Source of the DNA: CAYXDR01 sp046498185
GTDB lineage: Bacteria > Desulfobacterota > DSM-4660 > Desulfatiglandales > Desulfatiglandaceae
Direction: 5' to 3'
Length of the DNA: 64,000 nucleotides
NCBI GenBank assembly: GCA_046498185.1
Contig: JAWOBE010000032.1
Span: 21,259-85,258 of the forward strand
Shown: positions 16,921 to 27,059 of the stretch, piece by piece
Position numbering within the stretch: the first letter of the stretch is position 1
Layout of the letters: each line of letters begins with the position of its first letter
The notes under the pieces: generated by a model
Seen by the model: the letters and a program-made list of their open reading frames with translations, nothing else
The model's database searches: none
What the model was told of the DNA's origin: nothing
Program-made: the position numbers and the translations under genes

Positions 16921-18924
16921 ATGAATTTCCCCTATTTGTTTTCCCCGCTCAAAATAAGATCCCTGGAGTTAAAGAACCGCATCGTTATGAGCGCAATGCA
17001 CCTGGGATTCACGCCGGAAGGACTGGTTACTGATAAATTGATCGCCTTTTACAGGGCACGAGCCAAGGGAGGCGCCGGATTGATCATTGTTGGAGGATGC
17101 CCTGTGGAGGAATTTGCAGGCAAGGCCGGAATGCTTCGGATTGACCATGATGACTGCATCCCGGGCCTCCAGAGACTCACCGGCGCTGTTCATCGGCACG
17201 GCTGTGCAACGGCGGCTCAGCTTTATCACGCGGGCCGCTACGTGCACTCATCTGAAATAAAAGGGCGCAAACCGGTTTCAGCCTCCGCCGTGCGGTCCAG
17301 GTTGACAGGGGAGACTCCCAGGGCACTCGAAGTCGAAGAAATTGCAGGCATCAGGAAAAGCTTCGCGGATGCGGCGTCTAGAGCGGTCCATAGCGGTTTC
17401 GATGCGGTGGAAATTCTTGCAAGCGCCGGTTACCTGATCAGCCAGTTTCTTTCACCGCTGACAAATCGCCGTGAGGATGCTTACGGTGGCTCTCCGGCAG
17501 CACGTATGAGATTTGGTTTGGAAATCATCCGCGCTGTCCGCGGTGCGGTCGGTCCGGATTTCCCGGTTTTTATCCGGCTTGCAGGAAACGATTTCGTGGA
17601 GGGAGGAAACACCAACGAAGAGGCCGCGCTTTTTGCGGCTGCTGCAGAAGATAGTGGTGTGGACTGCTTCGATGTTACAGGCGGGTGGCACGAAACCAGG
17701 GTTCCACAGATCACCATGAATGTTCCCCGGGGAGCGTTTTCATATCTTGCCCGGGGGATCAAATCGGCTGTATCGGTGCCTGTGGTTGCGAGTAACCGTA
17801 TCAACACTCCTGAGCTGGCCGAGGGCATCATAGGACACGGGGATGCGGACATGGTAACCATGGCGAGGGCTCTCATCGCCGATCCGGACCTGCCGCGCAA
17901 AGCCTTTGAAGGTGCATCCGATTCAATCCGGCACTGCATCGCATGCAACCAGGGCTGTTTTGACAGCATTATTTCCGGAAATCCGGTTGCCTGCACCGTA
18001 AATCCCGAGGCCGGAAGGGAGCAGGAAGGCTTGATGGAGCGTAAGACCGTTCCGAAAAAGGTGGTCGTCGTGGGTGGAGGGCCTGCCGGCATGAAGGCGG
18101 CCTGCACCGCTGCCGAGCGGGGACATTCCGTGCTGCTGATGGAACGGGAAAGCATGCTTGGAGGGCAGGTCCTTTTGAACGAGCGGGTTCCCGGCCGGGC
18201 GGAAATGGCCGTCGTATACCGTGATTTGGAGTACGGTATGGCTGCGGCGGGTGTCGAGGTGGTTACAGGCACCGATGCGACGCGTGAACGTGTGATCGCT
18301 GCCGAGCCGGATGCGGTAATCATCGCAACCGGATCGCGTCCTACTGTTCCACCAGTCGAAGGCCTTGACGACCAGCGGGTTTTCCAGGCACGGGATGTGC
18401 TTTCCGGAAAGGTTTGTGCGGGGCGGCGGGTTGTTGTTGTCGGGGGTAATGCCGTGGGGCTTGAAACGGCCCTTTTCCTGGCATCCGAGGGAACGATCGA
18501 TGCGGAGATTCTGCACTTTCTTTTCAACACCGGTGCTGAACCGGAAGAAAATTTGAGACGACTTTTAAACAGCGGCTCCAGGATAGTTAAGGTGGTTGAA
18601 AAGGCCCGCAGGGCAGGGTCCGATTTAGGGCCTTCCACCCGGTGGTTCATTTTGCAGGAACTTCGGAGACTGGGCGTTGAAGTTTTGACCGACACCGAGG
18701 TATTGAGAATTTGTACGGCCGGGGTCGAAGTGGAAACTCGCAGTGGCATAGGGATGCTCGCTGCGGACGCCGTGGTGTTTGCAACCGGATCGGAGACAGA
18801 GCGGCCGGAGTGGTTCGGAGAGACATGCGGGCTACAGAGATGCATTCTGGTGGGTGATGCGGCGTCGCCCGGGAATTTGCTCAAAGCCGTCAAGGATGGT
18901 TTCGAAGCTGCGCTCGAGCTGTAG
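16921..18924 (+). CDS. NADH:flavin oxidoreductase / 2,4-dienoyl-CoA reductase-like flavoenzyme
   Basis: About 667 residues. An old-yellow-enzyme TIM barrel with FMN (residues 1-330) is followed by a [4Fe-4S] cluster cysteine set C339, C342, C346 and C358, then FAD and NAD(P) Rossmann domains (VVVVGGGPAGM around 382 and VVVVGGNAVGLETALFLASEG around 505). This layout is that of FadH and related enoate or ring reductases. ATG 16888 is in frame but has no ribosome site; ATG 16921 follows GGAGAG. The neighbouring unassigned gene and Fe-S protein point to a reductive step on an unsaturated or cyclic substrate. The substrate is unknown. Confidence 0.9.
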   Translation: MNFPYLFSPLKIRSLELKNRIVMSAMHLGFTPEGLVTDKLIAFYRARAKGGAGLIIVGGCPVEEFAGKAGMLRIDHDDCIPGLQRLTGAVHRHGCATAAQLYHAGRYVHSSEIKGRKPVSASAVRSRLTGETPRALEVEEIAGIRKSFADAASRAVHSGFDAVEILASAGYLISQFLSPLTNRREDAYGGSPAARMRFGLEIIRAVRGAVGPDFPVFIRLAGNDFVEGGNTNEEAALFAAAAEDSGVDCFDVTGGWHETRVPQITMNVPRGAFSYLARGIKSAVSVPVVASNRINTPELAEGIIGHGDADMVTMARALIADPDLPRKAFEGASDSIRHCIACNQGCFDSIISGNPVACTVNPEAGREQEGLMERKTVPKKVVVVGGGPAGMKAACTAAERGHSVLLMERESMLGGQVLLNERVPGRAEMAVVYRDLEYGMAAAGVEVVTGTDATRERVIAAEPDAVIIATGSRPTVPPVEGLDDQRVFQARDVLSGKVCAGRRVVVVGGNAVGLETALFLASEGTIDAEILHFLFNTGAEPEENLRRLLNSGSRIVKVVEKARRAGSDLGPSTRWFILQELRRLGVEVLTDTEVLRICTAGVEVETRSGIGMLAADAVVFATGSETERPEWFGETCGLQRCILVGDAASPGNLLKAVKDGFEAALEL

Positions 18925-18997
18925 TAAGCGTAGCTGACGTTGAAGTTCATCAAGCGCCTTTTGAATATAAGCGGCCGCTTTAATCGGAGAGCTAAAA

Positions 18998-20233
18998 ATG
19001 ACGATAGATCGAGGGGCAATACAGAAGTTGAACGATGCGCTTTCACCGGAGGTCCGGCAGCGGGTGGAAGAGGCTGCGGGCCGGGTGACAGCCGCGAAGG
19101 AGTGTGGTGGGTCGGTGGTGGCCGTGCTGGGTAGCGGTCCTAATTTGCATGAAGGAGTCACCTGCCTTGTGGCCGAGTTGATTCACAAGGGCATAATCGA
19201 CGGGGTTTCCACAAGTTCGGCTGTGATAAACCATGAAATGGCCGGGACTCTCGAAAAAGTCAAGCGGATCGAAGGTTTTTCTGCAGGATTTGACCCGGAG
19301 CGACTGCCGGCCGATGGGATGGTGGAAGTGAGCATAATGCCGCGGCAACGGCTTGAGGCCTTTGCCCGTGAGACGGTTCTTGATCTCAATCTGTATCGTC
19401 GTCTGGTGGAAGCCGAAGGCAACGTGATCATCAAGGTTGCCGGCAACATGGCTTATCCTACGGGTCTTCGCACCGAGAGGCTGGCCAGGGAGGCCCTGGC
19501 CATGGCGAAGCGGAGCGGTGTACCGTTTGAGCGGGTTGTAGGGTGTGGTGCGGATCCGTACACAATGATCGGAGCGGGTGCTGCCGCCGGCAAACCGGTC
19601 CTGGTCACCGTCCCCCAACTTGTGGGCGGCGGAGAGGTAGGGCTGGCTATAGGCGATTCCATCACGATTTCGGAGCGATGCCAGAGGGTCGCAAGTCTTC
19701 TGGCCGGGGCTGATGTGATCATAGAATCCGCTGTTGCATTGTCGCAGGAGATCCACGACGGTCCGTTTGAAAGGTTCACCGGCCATGGTATATGGGCCGA
19801 TTGGGAAGGGACCTGGACCTATTCACTGAAAAAGAAAACCCTGATCAGGATAGATCTCGACCCGAACCTGGAAAATGCGTGGCTCAGAGAAAGGGATTCC
19901 GGTATCGTATCAGGCTCGGTCGACAAGGGGCTTCCGAAAACCAAGGTGATGGGGGTGCCTTTCAGAATGGAGATGTCCGGATTCGCAAGACTTCCCGGAA
20001 GCCTTCCGATAGTAGGGGATATCGGAGAAATCTGGCCCATTCTGGCGATTAAGGTCGCGGACAAGCTGGGGGTGAAGCTGGATTTCATGAGCTACAAGCA
20101 ATCACTACCAGCGGGTGTGGATATGAGGGAATGGATTGTAAAGCGGGTGGAGCCGGTCGACCGGGGCCGGATGTATGCCGGCGCGAACGCGTTGATGGAG
20201 CATCCGGGTGGCGGTTATATCCCGCGGGATTGA
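18998..20233 (+). CDS. Conserved protein of unknown function
   Basis: A 411-residue cytoplasmic protein I cannot assign. It has glycine-rich stretches typical of a nucleotide-type fold (VLGSGPNLHEG, VVGCGADPYTMIGAGAAAGKP and QLVGGGEVGLAIGD). The N-terminal pattern ELIHKGIIDGVSTSSAVINHE loosely recalls the NAD-binding part of deoxyhypusine-synthase-like proteins, but I see no catalytic lysine motif to support that. ATG 18998 has GGAGAG upstream. It lies between the OYE-type flavoenzyme and a QueG-like Fe-S protein, 73 and 28 bases away, so the three are probably one operon. Confidence 0.7.
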   Translation: MTIDRGAIQKLNDALSPEVRQRVEEAAGRVTAAKECGGSVVAVLGSGPNLHEGVTCLVAELIHKGIIDGVSTSSAVINHEMAGTLEKVKRIEGFSAGFDPERLPADGMVEVSIMPRQRLEAFARETVLDLNLYRRLVEAEGNVIIKVAGNMAYPTGLRTERLAREALAMAKRSGVPFERVVGCGADPYTMIGAGAAAGKPVLVTVPQLVGGGEVGLAIGDSITISERCQRVASLLAGADVIIESAVALSQEIHDGPFERFTGHGIWADWEGTWTYSLKKKTLIRIDLDPNLENAWLRERDSGIVSGSVDKGLPKTKVMGVPFRMEMSGFARLPGSLPIVGDIGEIWPILAIKVADKLGVKLDFMSYKQSLPAGVDMREWIVKRVEPVDRGRMYAGANALMEHPGGGYIPRD

Positions 20234-20261
20234 AATGCCCCCTGTGAAAGGAAATGCTTGA

Positions 20262-21074
20262 ATGCAGAATGTGAAAGCTGAATTTGTGCGGGAAAAGATC
20301 AATAACTTCATCCTGAAAAGACAGGAGGCCGAGGGAGCAGTGCGGTGGAAAAAACCACTTGTTGCTTTCGCTGATGCAGCAGACCCCATGTTTTCGAAGC
20401 TCAAGGAGGCGGTGTCCCCCACCCATGCGCTTCCTGGAGACCTGCTGCCGGGCGCCGGGACGGTGATTGTGTATTTCATCCCGTTCGTACGTGAAATCGC
20501 GTTGAGCAACAGCCGTGGAAGAATAGCTTCTGAAAAGTGGGCGGAGGCTTACGTCGCGACAAACAAGCTTATCCGGGACATGAATGATCATCTCGCCCTG
20601 CTGCTGGAAGGCTTCGGGTACATGTGTGCGGTGCTGCCGCCTACTCACAACTTTGACACAACCCGGTTGATCAGTGACTGGTCACACAAACACGTTGCCT
20701 ACGTGGCAGGCCTCGGTGCATTCGGCCGCCACAAGTTGCTCATAACCTCTGAAGGATGCTGCGGAAGACTGGGAAGCCTTGTAACCACGGCGGTAATTCC
20801 GGCCACCGCCAGGACGACGGAGGTGGCGTGCCTGCATGAATACAACGGCACATGCGGTGTCTGCATGAATAAATGTCCGTGCGGAGCGCTGACTGCCGAT
20901 GGGTTCGATCGTCAGCGCTGCTACCGTGTGCTTCTCGAAAATGCAGAGATTTATGAACACCTCGGGCTGGCGGACGTATGCGGGAAATGCTGTTGCGTGA
21001 CCCCATGTTCCTTCAAAAACCCGGTGGAGCGAATCCGTAAGAAAAAGCAGGAAAACACCATGTCCACAGCTTGA
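20262..21074 (+). CDS. QueG-like iron-sulfur protein (DUF1730-type region plus Cys clusters)
   Basis: A 270-residue protein with the epoxyqueuosine-reductase-like pattern HVAYVAGLGAFGRHKLLIT, then cysteines in GTCGVCMNKCPCGAL and CGKCCCVTPC, enough for one or two [4Fe-4S] clusters. True QueG is longer, with a clear cobalamin site and tRNA-binding HEAT repeats; this protein lacks those repeats. Proteins of this short form accompany reductive and corrinoid enzymes in anaerobes. It follows the unassigned gene by 28 bases; AAAGGA precedes its start. A corrinoid-activation or electron-transfer role is inference. Confidence 0.78.
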   Translation: MQNVKAEFVREKINNFILKRQEAEGAVRWKKPLVAFADAADPMFSKLKEAVSPTHALPGDLLPGAGTVIVYFIPFVREIALSNSRGRIASEKWAEAYVATNKLIRDMNDHLALLLEGFGYMCAVLPPTHNFDTTRLISDWSHKHVAYVAGLGAFGRHKLLITSEGCCGRLGSLVTTAVIPATARTTEVACLHEYNGTCGVCMNKCPCGALTADGFDRQRCYRVLLENAEIYEHLGLADVCGKCCCVTPCSFKNPVERIRKKKQENTMSTA

Positions 21075-21167
21075 CACTGCCGAAATTCGTTCCGTGATCC
21101 GCTGAAGCTTAAAACGTAAACCGGCAGGAAACTTTTCAGCGGTCGTGGTGGCATGCGTGGTTTGACG

Positions 21168-24100
21168 TCAATGAAAGCCGTTGCCGTTGGTGTCGAAGCA
21201 TTTGACAGGTCGGCCTACAATCGACTCGATCGTCGAGAGGCATTCGTCTGATGGAAAGATCTTGAATCTTTCCCCGGCTGATATAATTACGTAGCCGCCG
21301 GCTGTGTACTCGATGCGGAACCTGAGCCGACATTCCCCGGGATACTGGAAGACCAAGTCGACGAGCTGCTCGAGCAGGTCTTGGCCTGTTCCGGTTTCGT
21401 GCAATTGAATTTCCACAGTTTTTATGTTTTTCTGACGCACCGCTTCAAACGTGGCCAAATCCTGCAGAATAATTTTGACGGCTCCTTCCCCAACTTCAGC
21501 GGTTCCTGTAAACAGCAGGGGATCTTCGCTTTTAAGAAGCGGTGATGACTTCTGGAACAATTCAGGAAAAACGATCGCCTCGATGGAGCCTGAAAGGTCT
21601 TCAATGGTTATGACCGCCATTTTGTCGCCTTTTTTGGTGCGCTTCATTTTCATCTTTTCGATGACACCGGCGATTTTTACTTCACTTTTATCCTGCCTGG
21701 ACGGGAGATCCTGAATCGTTGCGGTGGCGAATCGTTCCACCTCGTTTTTATACTTGTCGAGCGGATGCCCGGTGATGTAAAAGCCGAGGGCGTCTTTTTC
21801 CTTGCGCAACTTTTCCCTTTCGTCCCATTCATCGATTTCCGGGAAGGAAAGAAGACCATTTCCTCCGTCGCCGCCCTGAAGGTCGAACATATCGAACATC
21901 GACATCTGGTTGCTGTTTCGGGACCCTCCGCAGAGCTTCATAACATCATCGAGGGCGGCAAGGAGGCGGGATCGGTAGATGCCGGTAAAATCCAGGGCTC
22001 CGCACTCGATTAAGCCCTCGATAACCCGGCGGTTGACTTTAGCCCCCTCGATCCGCCTGCAGAAATCTCCCAGATCTTTGAACAGGCCGTTTTTCCCGCG
22101 CTCCTCGATGATGGAGTCAACCGCTTTCAGCCCCACGTTTTTTACTGCGCCAAGGCCGAAGCGTATTTTTCCTTCCACCACCGCGAAGTCCGACTGGCTC
22201 TCGTTGATATCCGGTGGCAGGATCTGTATGCCCATCGCCCGGCATTCTGCGATGTTTTTTATCGTTTTATCCTGGTTGCCCATATCCTGTGTCAATAGTG
22301 CCGCCATGAATTCCACCGGGTAATGTGCCTTCAGGTATGCCGTCTGATAAGCAATCAGCGCATAGGCCGCGGAATGGGATTTGTTGAAGCCGTAACCGCC
22401 GAATTTGTCTATCAGGGAAAAGAGATGTTCGGCGGTTTCCTTCGGGACCTGATTCGCAAGTGCACCATCTATGAAACGGCGCTTGTGCGCGGCCAGGACT
22501 TCGGGCTTTTTCTTCCCGACCGCCTTTCTGAGTTCGTCGGCTTCGGCGAGGGAGTAGTCGGCTACAATCTGGGCGATCTTCATTACCTGTTCCTGGTAAA
22601 GGATTACGCCGTAGGTTTCTTTTAATACCGGGGCGAGCTGCGGCAGGGGGTATCGGATGGAGCCCTTTCCGTTTTTGCCGTCGATAAAGTCCTTGACCAT
22701 ATTGCTTCCGAGAGGCCCGGGACGGTAAAGGGCCACCAGGGCTATCATATCCTCGAACACCTCCGGCCGAAGATTTCTTAGAAGCTCTTTCATCCCTGAA
22801 CTTTCCAGCTGGAAAACGCCGGTGGTTTTTCCCTCAGAGCAAAGCTTGAAAGTCGCTTCATCGTCGAGCGGGATTTTTTCTATATCGATGGTCTTTCCCG
22901 TTGTTTGTAAGATCAGATCCAAAGCCTGCTTGATCACCGTCAGGGTCTTAAGGCCCAGGAAATCGAATTTTATCAACCCGAGTTGTTCCACCCTGTCCAT
23001 CGTGAACTGGGTTACTATTTCATCTCTGGAGCCTTTAAACAGAGGAAGATAGTCAACCAGAGGCCTGTCGGCGATCACCACCCCGCATGCATGGGTGGAG
23101 GCGTGCCTGGTGAGTCCTTCCAGCTCGCGGGATATTTTGAGCAGCTTCCCCATAGGGCCTTCCTGCCGTTCAAGCTGCTTGAGCTGAGGTTCATTTTCTA
23201 TGGCTGACTCTAGTTTTACCCCCGGTCCCTCGGGAACGAGTTTGGCGATACGGTCCACTTCCCCAAGCGGTATATTGAGCGTACGGCCCACGTCCCTTAT
23301 GGCTCCACGCGCCTTCATCGTCCCGAATGTTATGATTTGAGAAACGTTTTCGCGTCCGTATTTTTTTGCGACGTATTTGATGACTTCGTCTCTGCCGTTT
23401 ATGCAGAAATCTATGTCTATGTCGGGCATGCTGATCCTGTCGGGATTCAGAAAACGTTCAAACAACAGCCCGTATTTCAGCGGGTCTATGTTTGTTATTC
23501 TCAGGCTATAGGCGACCAGGGAGCCGGCAGCGGACCCTCTGCCGGGGCCGACCGGGATTCCGGCCTTGCGCGCGAAGTCGATGAAATCGGCGACAATCAA
23601 GAAGTAACCCGCGAAACCCATGCTTTTGATTATTCCAAGCTCGTATTCAAGGCGCCGCCGGTATTCTTCGATTTCTTCGGCATCGATCGAACCTTCTTGT
23701 TGTTCCCTGGATTCAATCCTTGCGGTAAGACCGTTTCGGGCTGCCTCGTCAAGCTCATCTTCCAGGCTGCTGTTATCCGGGAGATTAAAGGCGGGATATT
23801 TGTAGTTGCCGAATTCCATGTGGTAATCGCATCGTTCGGCGATATGCCGGGTATTGTCAAGGGCATCCTCGAAATCAGGCAGCGCTTCGAGCATTTCCTC
23901 CCGGGTCTTGAAATAAAATTCGGTGCCTGTGAACTTCAATCTGTTTTTGTCATCGAGGTTTTTCCCGGTTTGTATACATAGAAGGACATCATGAACTTCC
24001 GCGTCTTCTCTGTTCAGGTAATGGCAGTCGTTGGTCGCAACCAGCGGGATTGAAAGATCCGAGGAGATTTGCCGGAGGCCCTGGTTTACGACTTGCTGAC

Positions 24101-24659
24101 GAGGAAGCTTGTTCGCCTGGACTTCGAGGTAGAGCCTGTCATGGTCGAATATACGCTGAAGTTCCAAGGCCTTTTTATTCGCAGCATCGAACATCCCCCT
24201 GTCGATCAAGTTAGGCACCATTCCTTTTAGGCAGCCGGTCAACGCAATAAGGCCTTCGTTGTAACGCGTCAGTAGCTCGAGGTCCACGCGGGGATGGTAG
24301 TAGAAGCCTTCCAGGTGGCCCAGGGTAATAAGCCTGCTCAAGTTGCGGTAACCGGTTTCATTCATCACCAGAAGCACCAGGTGGTAGGCGCTGGGATTGC
24401 CGTCGGTGGGCTGTGTGCGATCCCGCCGGTCACCTGGAGCAACGTATACTTCCGCTCCTATGATCGGCTTGATGCCGGCCTTGGAGGAAAGATCGTAAAA
24501 TTGCACGGCCCCGAACATGTTCCCATGATCTGTAACCGCCACTGCAGGCATGTTGAGTGATTTGCATTTGGCGAGCATCTGCTTTATCCGGATGGCTCCG
24601 TCGAGCAGGCTATACTCGGTGTGCACGTGAAGATGGACAAATGGATCAATGGTTGACAC
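21168..24659 (-). CDS. dnaE: DNA polymerase III subunit alpha
   Basis: A 1163-residue replicative polymerase, complete. The PHP domain opens the protein (HLHVHTEYSLLDGA), the palm carries PDIDIDF (catalytic acids), then the VGPGRGSAAGSLVAY stretch, the beta-clamp-binding region and an OB fold near the C-terminus (VAGVIEKMKMKRTKKGDKMA). It reads away from rarA, 218 bases apart, so a two-way promoter region lies at 24660-24877. Confidence 0.97.
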   Translation of the reverse strand: MSTIDPFVHLHVHTEYSLLDGAIRIKQMLAKCKSLNMPAVAVTDHGNMFGAVQFYDLSSKAGIKPIIGAEVYVAPGDRRDRTQPTDGNPSAYHLVLLVMNETGYRNLSRLITLGHLEGFYYHPRVDLELLTRYNEGLIALTGCLKGMVPNLIDRGMFDAANKKALELQRIFDHDRLYLEVQANKLPRQQVVNQGLRQISSDLSIPLVATNDCHYLNREDAEVHDVLLCIQTGKNLDDKNRLKFTGTEFYFKTREEMLEALPDFEDALDNTRHIAERCDYHMEFGNYKYPAFNLPDNSSLEDELDEAARNGLTARIESREQQEGSIDAEEIEEYRRRLEYELGIIKSMGFAGYFLIVADFIDFARKAGIPVGPGRGSAAGSLVAYSLRITNIDPLKYGLLFERFLNPDRISMPDIDIDFCINGRDEVIKYVAKKYGRENVSQIITFGTMKARGAIRDVGRTLNIPLGEVDRIAKLVPEGPGVKLESAIENEPQLKQLERQEGPMGKLLKISRELEGLTRHASTHACGVVIADRPLVDYLPLFKGSRDEIVTQFTMDRVEQLGLIKFDFLGLKTLTVIKQALDLILQTTGKTIDIEKIPLDDEATFKLCSEGKTTGVFQLESSGMKELLRNLRPEVFEDMIALVALYRPGPLGSNMVKDFIDGKNGKGSIRYPLPQLAPVLKETYGVILYQEQVMKIAQIVADYSLAEADELRKAVGKKKPEVLAAHKRRFIDGALANQVPKETAEHLFSLIDKFGGYGFNKSHSAAYALIAYQTAYLKAHYPVEFMAALLTQDMGNQDKTIKNIAECRAMGIQILPPDINESQSDFAVVEGKIRFGLGAVKNVGLKAVDSIIEERGKNGLFKDLGDFCRRIEGAKVNRRVIEGLIECGALDFTGIYRSRLLAALDDVMKLCGGSRNSNQMSMFDMFDLQGGDGGNGLLSFPEIDEWDEREKLRKEKDALGFYITGHPLDKYKNEVERFATATIQDLPSRQDKSEVKIAGVIEKMKMKRTKKGDKMAVITIEDLSGSIEAIVFPELFQKSSPLLKSEDPLLFTGTAEVGEGAVKIILQDLATFEAVRQKNIKTVEIQLHETGTGQDLLEQLVDLVFQYPGECRLRFRIEYTAGGYVIISAGERFKIFPSDECLSTIESIVGRPVKCFDTNGNGFH

Positions 24660-24877
24660 AGTTACCTCTCGGGAATATGGTAATTTTTGACGGTTCCGAA
24701 AAAAAGCCCACTTGCTGCGTTACGCTTGATAATTTTTCTAAATTCATCATATAAGCAGTTGGAACTTTTATGAAAATCTCTTTTTGGCTTTCAACAGGCG
24801 CATGTAACCGCGATGTTCAGTATGATACGGTATGCGGCAGTGTTCTTCAAGGCCGTTAATGGTCGGAGGGGAATAAA

Positions 24878-26194
24878 ATGACCAGAGGCGGTATAGATCG
24901 GACCATTCCGCTGGCCGAACGGATGAGGCCTTTGCGAATTGAAGATATGGTGGGACAGGATCATTTGCTCGCGCCTGGAGCTCCACTTGAACGAGCGCTC
25001 AAAACCGGACGAATCGAGCCCATGATTTTCTGGGGTCCGCCCGGCTCCGGAAAAACAACTCTGGCGAAACTCTGCGCCTCCTATACCCGTTATCCATTTC
25101 GGTCCTTTTCTGCGGTGACGTCGGGACTTAAAGATTTACGGGGGGTTATATCAGGCGCCCAAGAGGCCCGAGATCGCTTCTCGACTCCAACGCTGCTGTT
25201 CGTGGATGAAATCCATCGTTTTAACAAGGCCCAACAGGACGCTTTTCTCCCCCATGTGGAGAGTGGACTCGTGATACTGCTCGGCGCCACCACCCAGAAT
25301 CCGTCCTTTGAAATCATTTCACCGCTTTTGTCGCGCACCAGGGTGATTGTGCTGAACCCCCTGGAAAAAACGGCGGTCAAGGCGCTGCTTCTCCGGGCAT
25401 TGGCCGATGATGAAAAAGGGCTTGGTGATTTGCAGGTTCAGATGTCGGATGAGGCGGTGAATATTTTAGCATCAATGGCTCAAGGCGATGGGAGAGCGGC
25501 CTTGAACGGTCTTGAGGCTGTTGTAGCGGATGCAGCAGGTCCTGAAAGCACCGGGCCCGTTGTCATTACGCCTGCGGAAATTAAGCGGATTTTCACCAAA
25601 CAGGCCCTCCGCTACGACAAGGATGGGGAAGAGCATTACAATTTGATTTCGGCTTTTCATAAAAGTCTGCGCGGCAGTGACTCCCAGGCCGGTCTTTACT
25701 GGCTCTATCGAATGCTTGAAAGCGGGGAGGACCCTCTGTTCATCGCGCGGCGCATGATAAGGTTTGCATCCGAGGATGTGGGCCTGGCTGACCCCCAGGC
25801 CTTGTCCATAGCGTTGGCGGCTTTTGATGTGTGGCGCAGGGTCGGACCTCCTGAAGCTGAACTGGCTCTTGCCGAGGCTGCAGTTTATCTTGCCGAAGCG
25901 CCTAAAAGCAATGCATTGTATGTCGCCGAAAAAGAAGTGAAGAAGGAGATCCGTGAAACCGGTCAGCTGGCGGTTCCTATGCACATACGAAACGCTCCGA
26001 CTGCGTTGATGAAAAAGCTCGGATACAGCAAGGGTTATCGATACCCTCACAATTATCCGGGAGCTTGGGTTGCGGAGAGGTATCTCCCTGAAGGAGTGCA
26101 GCGCAAATCATTCTACAAACCTACGGACAGGGGCTTCGAGCGGGAATTGAAGCGCAGGAGTGCCGCCAGGCGGAAACGTGCGCCGGGCTTATAA
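24878..26194 (+). CDS. rarA: RarA/MgsA replication-associated recombination AAA+ ATPase
   Basis: A 438-residue AAA+ protein. Walker A is GPPGSGKTT (residues 53-61), Walker B LLFVDEIHRFNK, sensor 1 LLGATTQNPSFE. The C-terminal half holds the RarA/MgsA tetramerisation domain (DEEHYNLISAFHKSLRGSDSQAGLYWL-type region, split here as YNLISAFHKS and GSDSQAGLYWL). It acts at stalled forks and DNA ends. ATG 24878 has GAGGGGA upstream. It ends in a six-base overlap with the convergent J-domain gene. Confidence 0.95.
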   Translation: MTRGGIDRTIPLAERMRPLRIEDMVGQDHLLAPGAPLERALKTGRIEPMIFWGPPGSGKTTLAKLCASYTRYPFRSFSAVTSGLKDLRGVISGAQEARDRFSTPTLLFVDEIHRFNKAQQDAFLPHVESGLVILLGATTQNPSFEIISPLLSRTRVIVLNPLEKTAVKALLLRALADDEKGLGDLQVQMSDEAVNILASMAQGDGRAALNGLEAVVADAAGPESTGPVVITPAEIKRIFTKQALRYDKDGEEHYNLISAFHKSLRGSDSQAGLYWLYRMLESGEDPLFIARRMIRFASEDVGLADPQALSIALAAFDVWRRVGPPEAELALAEAAVYLAEAPKSNALYVAEKEVKKEIRETGQLAVPMHIRNAPTALMKKLGYSKGYRYPHNYPGAWVAERYLPEGVQRKSFYKPTDRGFERELKRRSAARRKRAPGL

Positions 26195-26956
26195 AGGTGG
26201 GCTCCATCTGTTTGTAAAGCTGTCGTAGGACCAGCAGTCCTCCAGGGCCTTTCTGCAGGTATAGTTGGGATTTTCACACCACATAAGCATCTGTTCGTGG
26301 GCCCTGTTCAATTCCTTGAATTTTTCGGCATTCCCTCCAACATCCGGGTGATGATGTTTGGCGAGTCGTTTGTAGGCCTTACGTATTATTGCATGGCCGT
26401 CGCCTGCGGCAATATCCTCCCTACCAAGGTCGAGAACTTTGAGGCACTTCGTTTGATCTTTTGAAAGGCGGGGGGTTGTTTTTCTCTCAGGTTTAATGCT
26501 TTCGGGGTCGAGGCCTTTTTCGAGGCTACCCTCCAGAATGTAAAGCGCCGCACGGCTTCGCGAAACGCGTTTTTCCAGCATGGAATACCATTGCCTTCCG
26601 GATTCCAGAATCAGCGTCTTGAGATCCTCAGAAGGCCTGTTGCCGGGCGTGCGCAACTGAATGAACCGGGAGATTTCCTTTGACCAAACCGAAAGAACAT
26701 CCAGTATCACATAGTCGGCTGTAAACGAAAAGGCGGCATAACGGGCGTTATAAGTCCTCAGCAGGCCTTCGGACAGGGTCAGCACCCATTTCATCCGTTG
26801 CTTGCATTCATCCGAACAATAGCGCCTCCCGGGCTTCAGGTTGTCGGTTCCGCAGGATACGCAATATTTTTTTCTGGAACTTTTCCTAAACGGAACGATC
26901 CTGTTTTCAACGATCGGTTTCGGGGAATATAAATGCACCTGCATGATTTCCTTCAT
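26189..26956 (-). CDS. J-domain protein with N-terminal zinc-binding cysteines
   Basis: A 255-residue protein. Residues ~30-55 carry a cysteine pair arrangement CVSCG ... CSDEC that may bind zinc; the middle is helical; residues ~185-235 form a J domain with an intact HPD (KHHHPDVGGNAEKF). It probably recruits a DnaK to a specific client rather than acting as general DnaJ, since the GF and CXXCXGXG regions are absent. ATG at 26944 is an alternative start with GAAGGA before it. It converges with rarA by six bases. Confidence 0.8.
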   Translation of the reverse strand: MKEIMQVHLYSPKPIVENRIVPFRKSSRKKYCVSCGTDNLKPGRRYCSDECKQRMKWVLTLSEGLLRTYNARYAAFSFTADYVILDVLSVWSKEISRFIQLRTPGNRPSEDLKTLILESGRQWYSMLEKRVSRSRAALYILEGSLEKGLDPESIKPERKTTPRLSKDQTKCLKVLDLGREDIAAGDGHAIIRKAYKRLAKHHHPDVGGNAEKFKELNRAHEQMLMWCENPNYTCRKALEDCWSYDSFTNRWSPPL

Positions 26957-27059
26957 CCTGCGACCTGATATGGCACCGAAAAGATAACGGGACCGTGTAT
27001 TTTAAACGCTGTTACTATAGCGGTTGGAGGCCTCTCTATCAACCAAAAATCCGTTTTTT

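Noticed and set aside
17481..19046. A 521-codon minus-strand open frame opposite the flavoenzyme gene
   Set aside because: It is antisense to a well-supported gene with matching motifs, has a serine/threonine/proline-biased composition expected of a GC-rich shadow, and shows no family pattern.
18998..20233. Calling the 411-residue protein a deoxyhypusine synthase
   Set aside because: Only a loose N-terminal resemblance; the catalytic lysine segment of that family is not visible.
20262..21074. Annotating the Fe-S protein as true QueG (epoxyqueuosine reductase)
   Set aside because: It is much shorter than QueG and lacks the HEAT-repeat tRNA-binding region; only the core pattern and the cysteines match.
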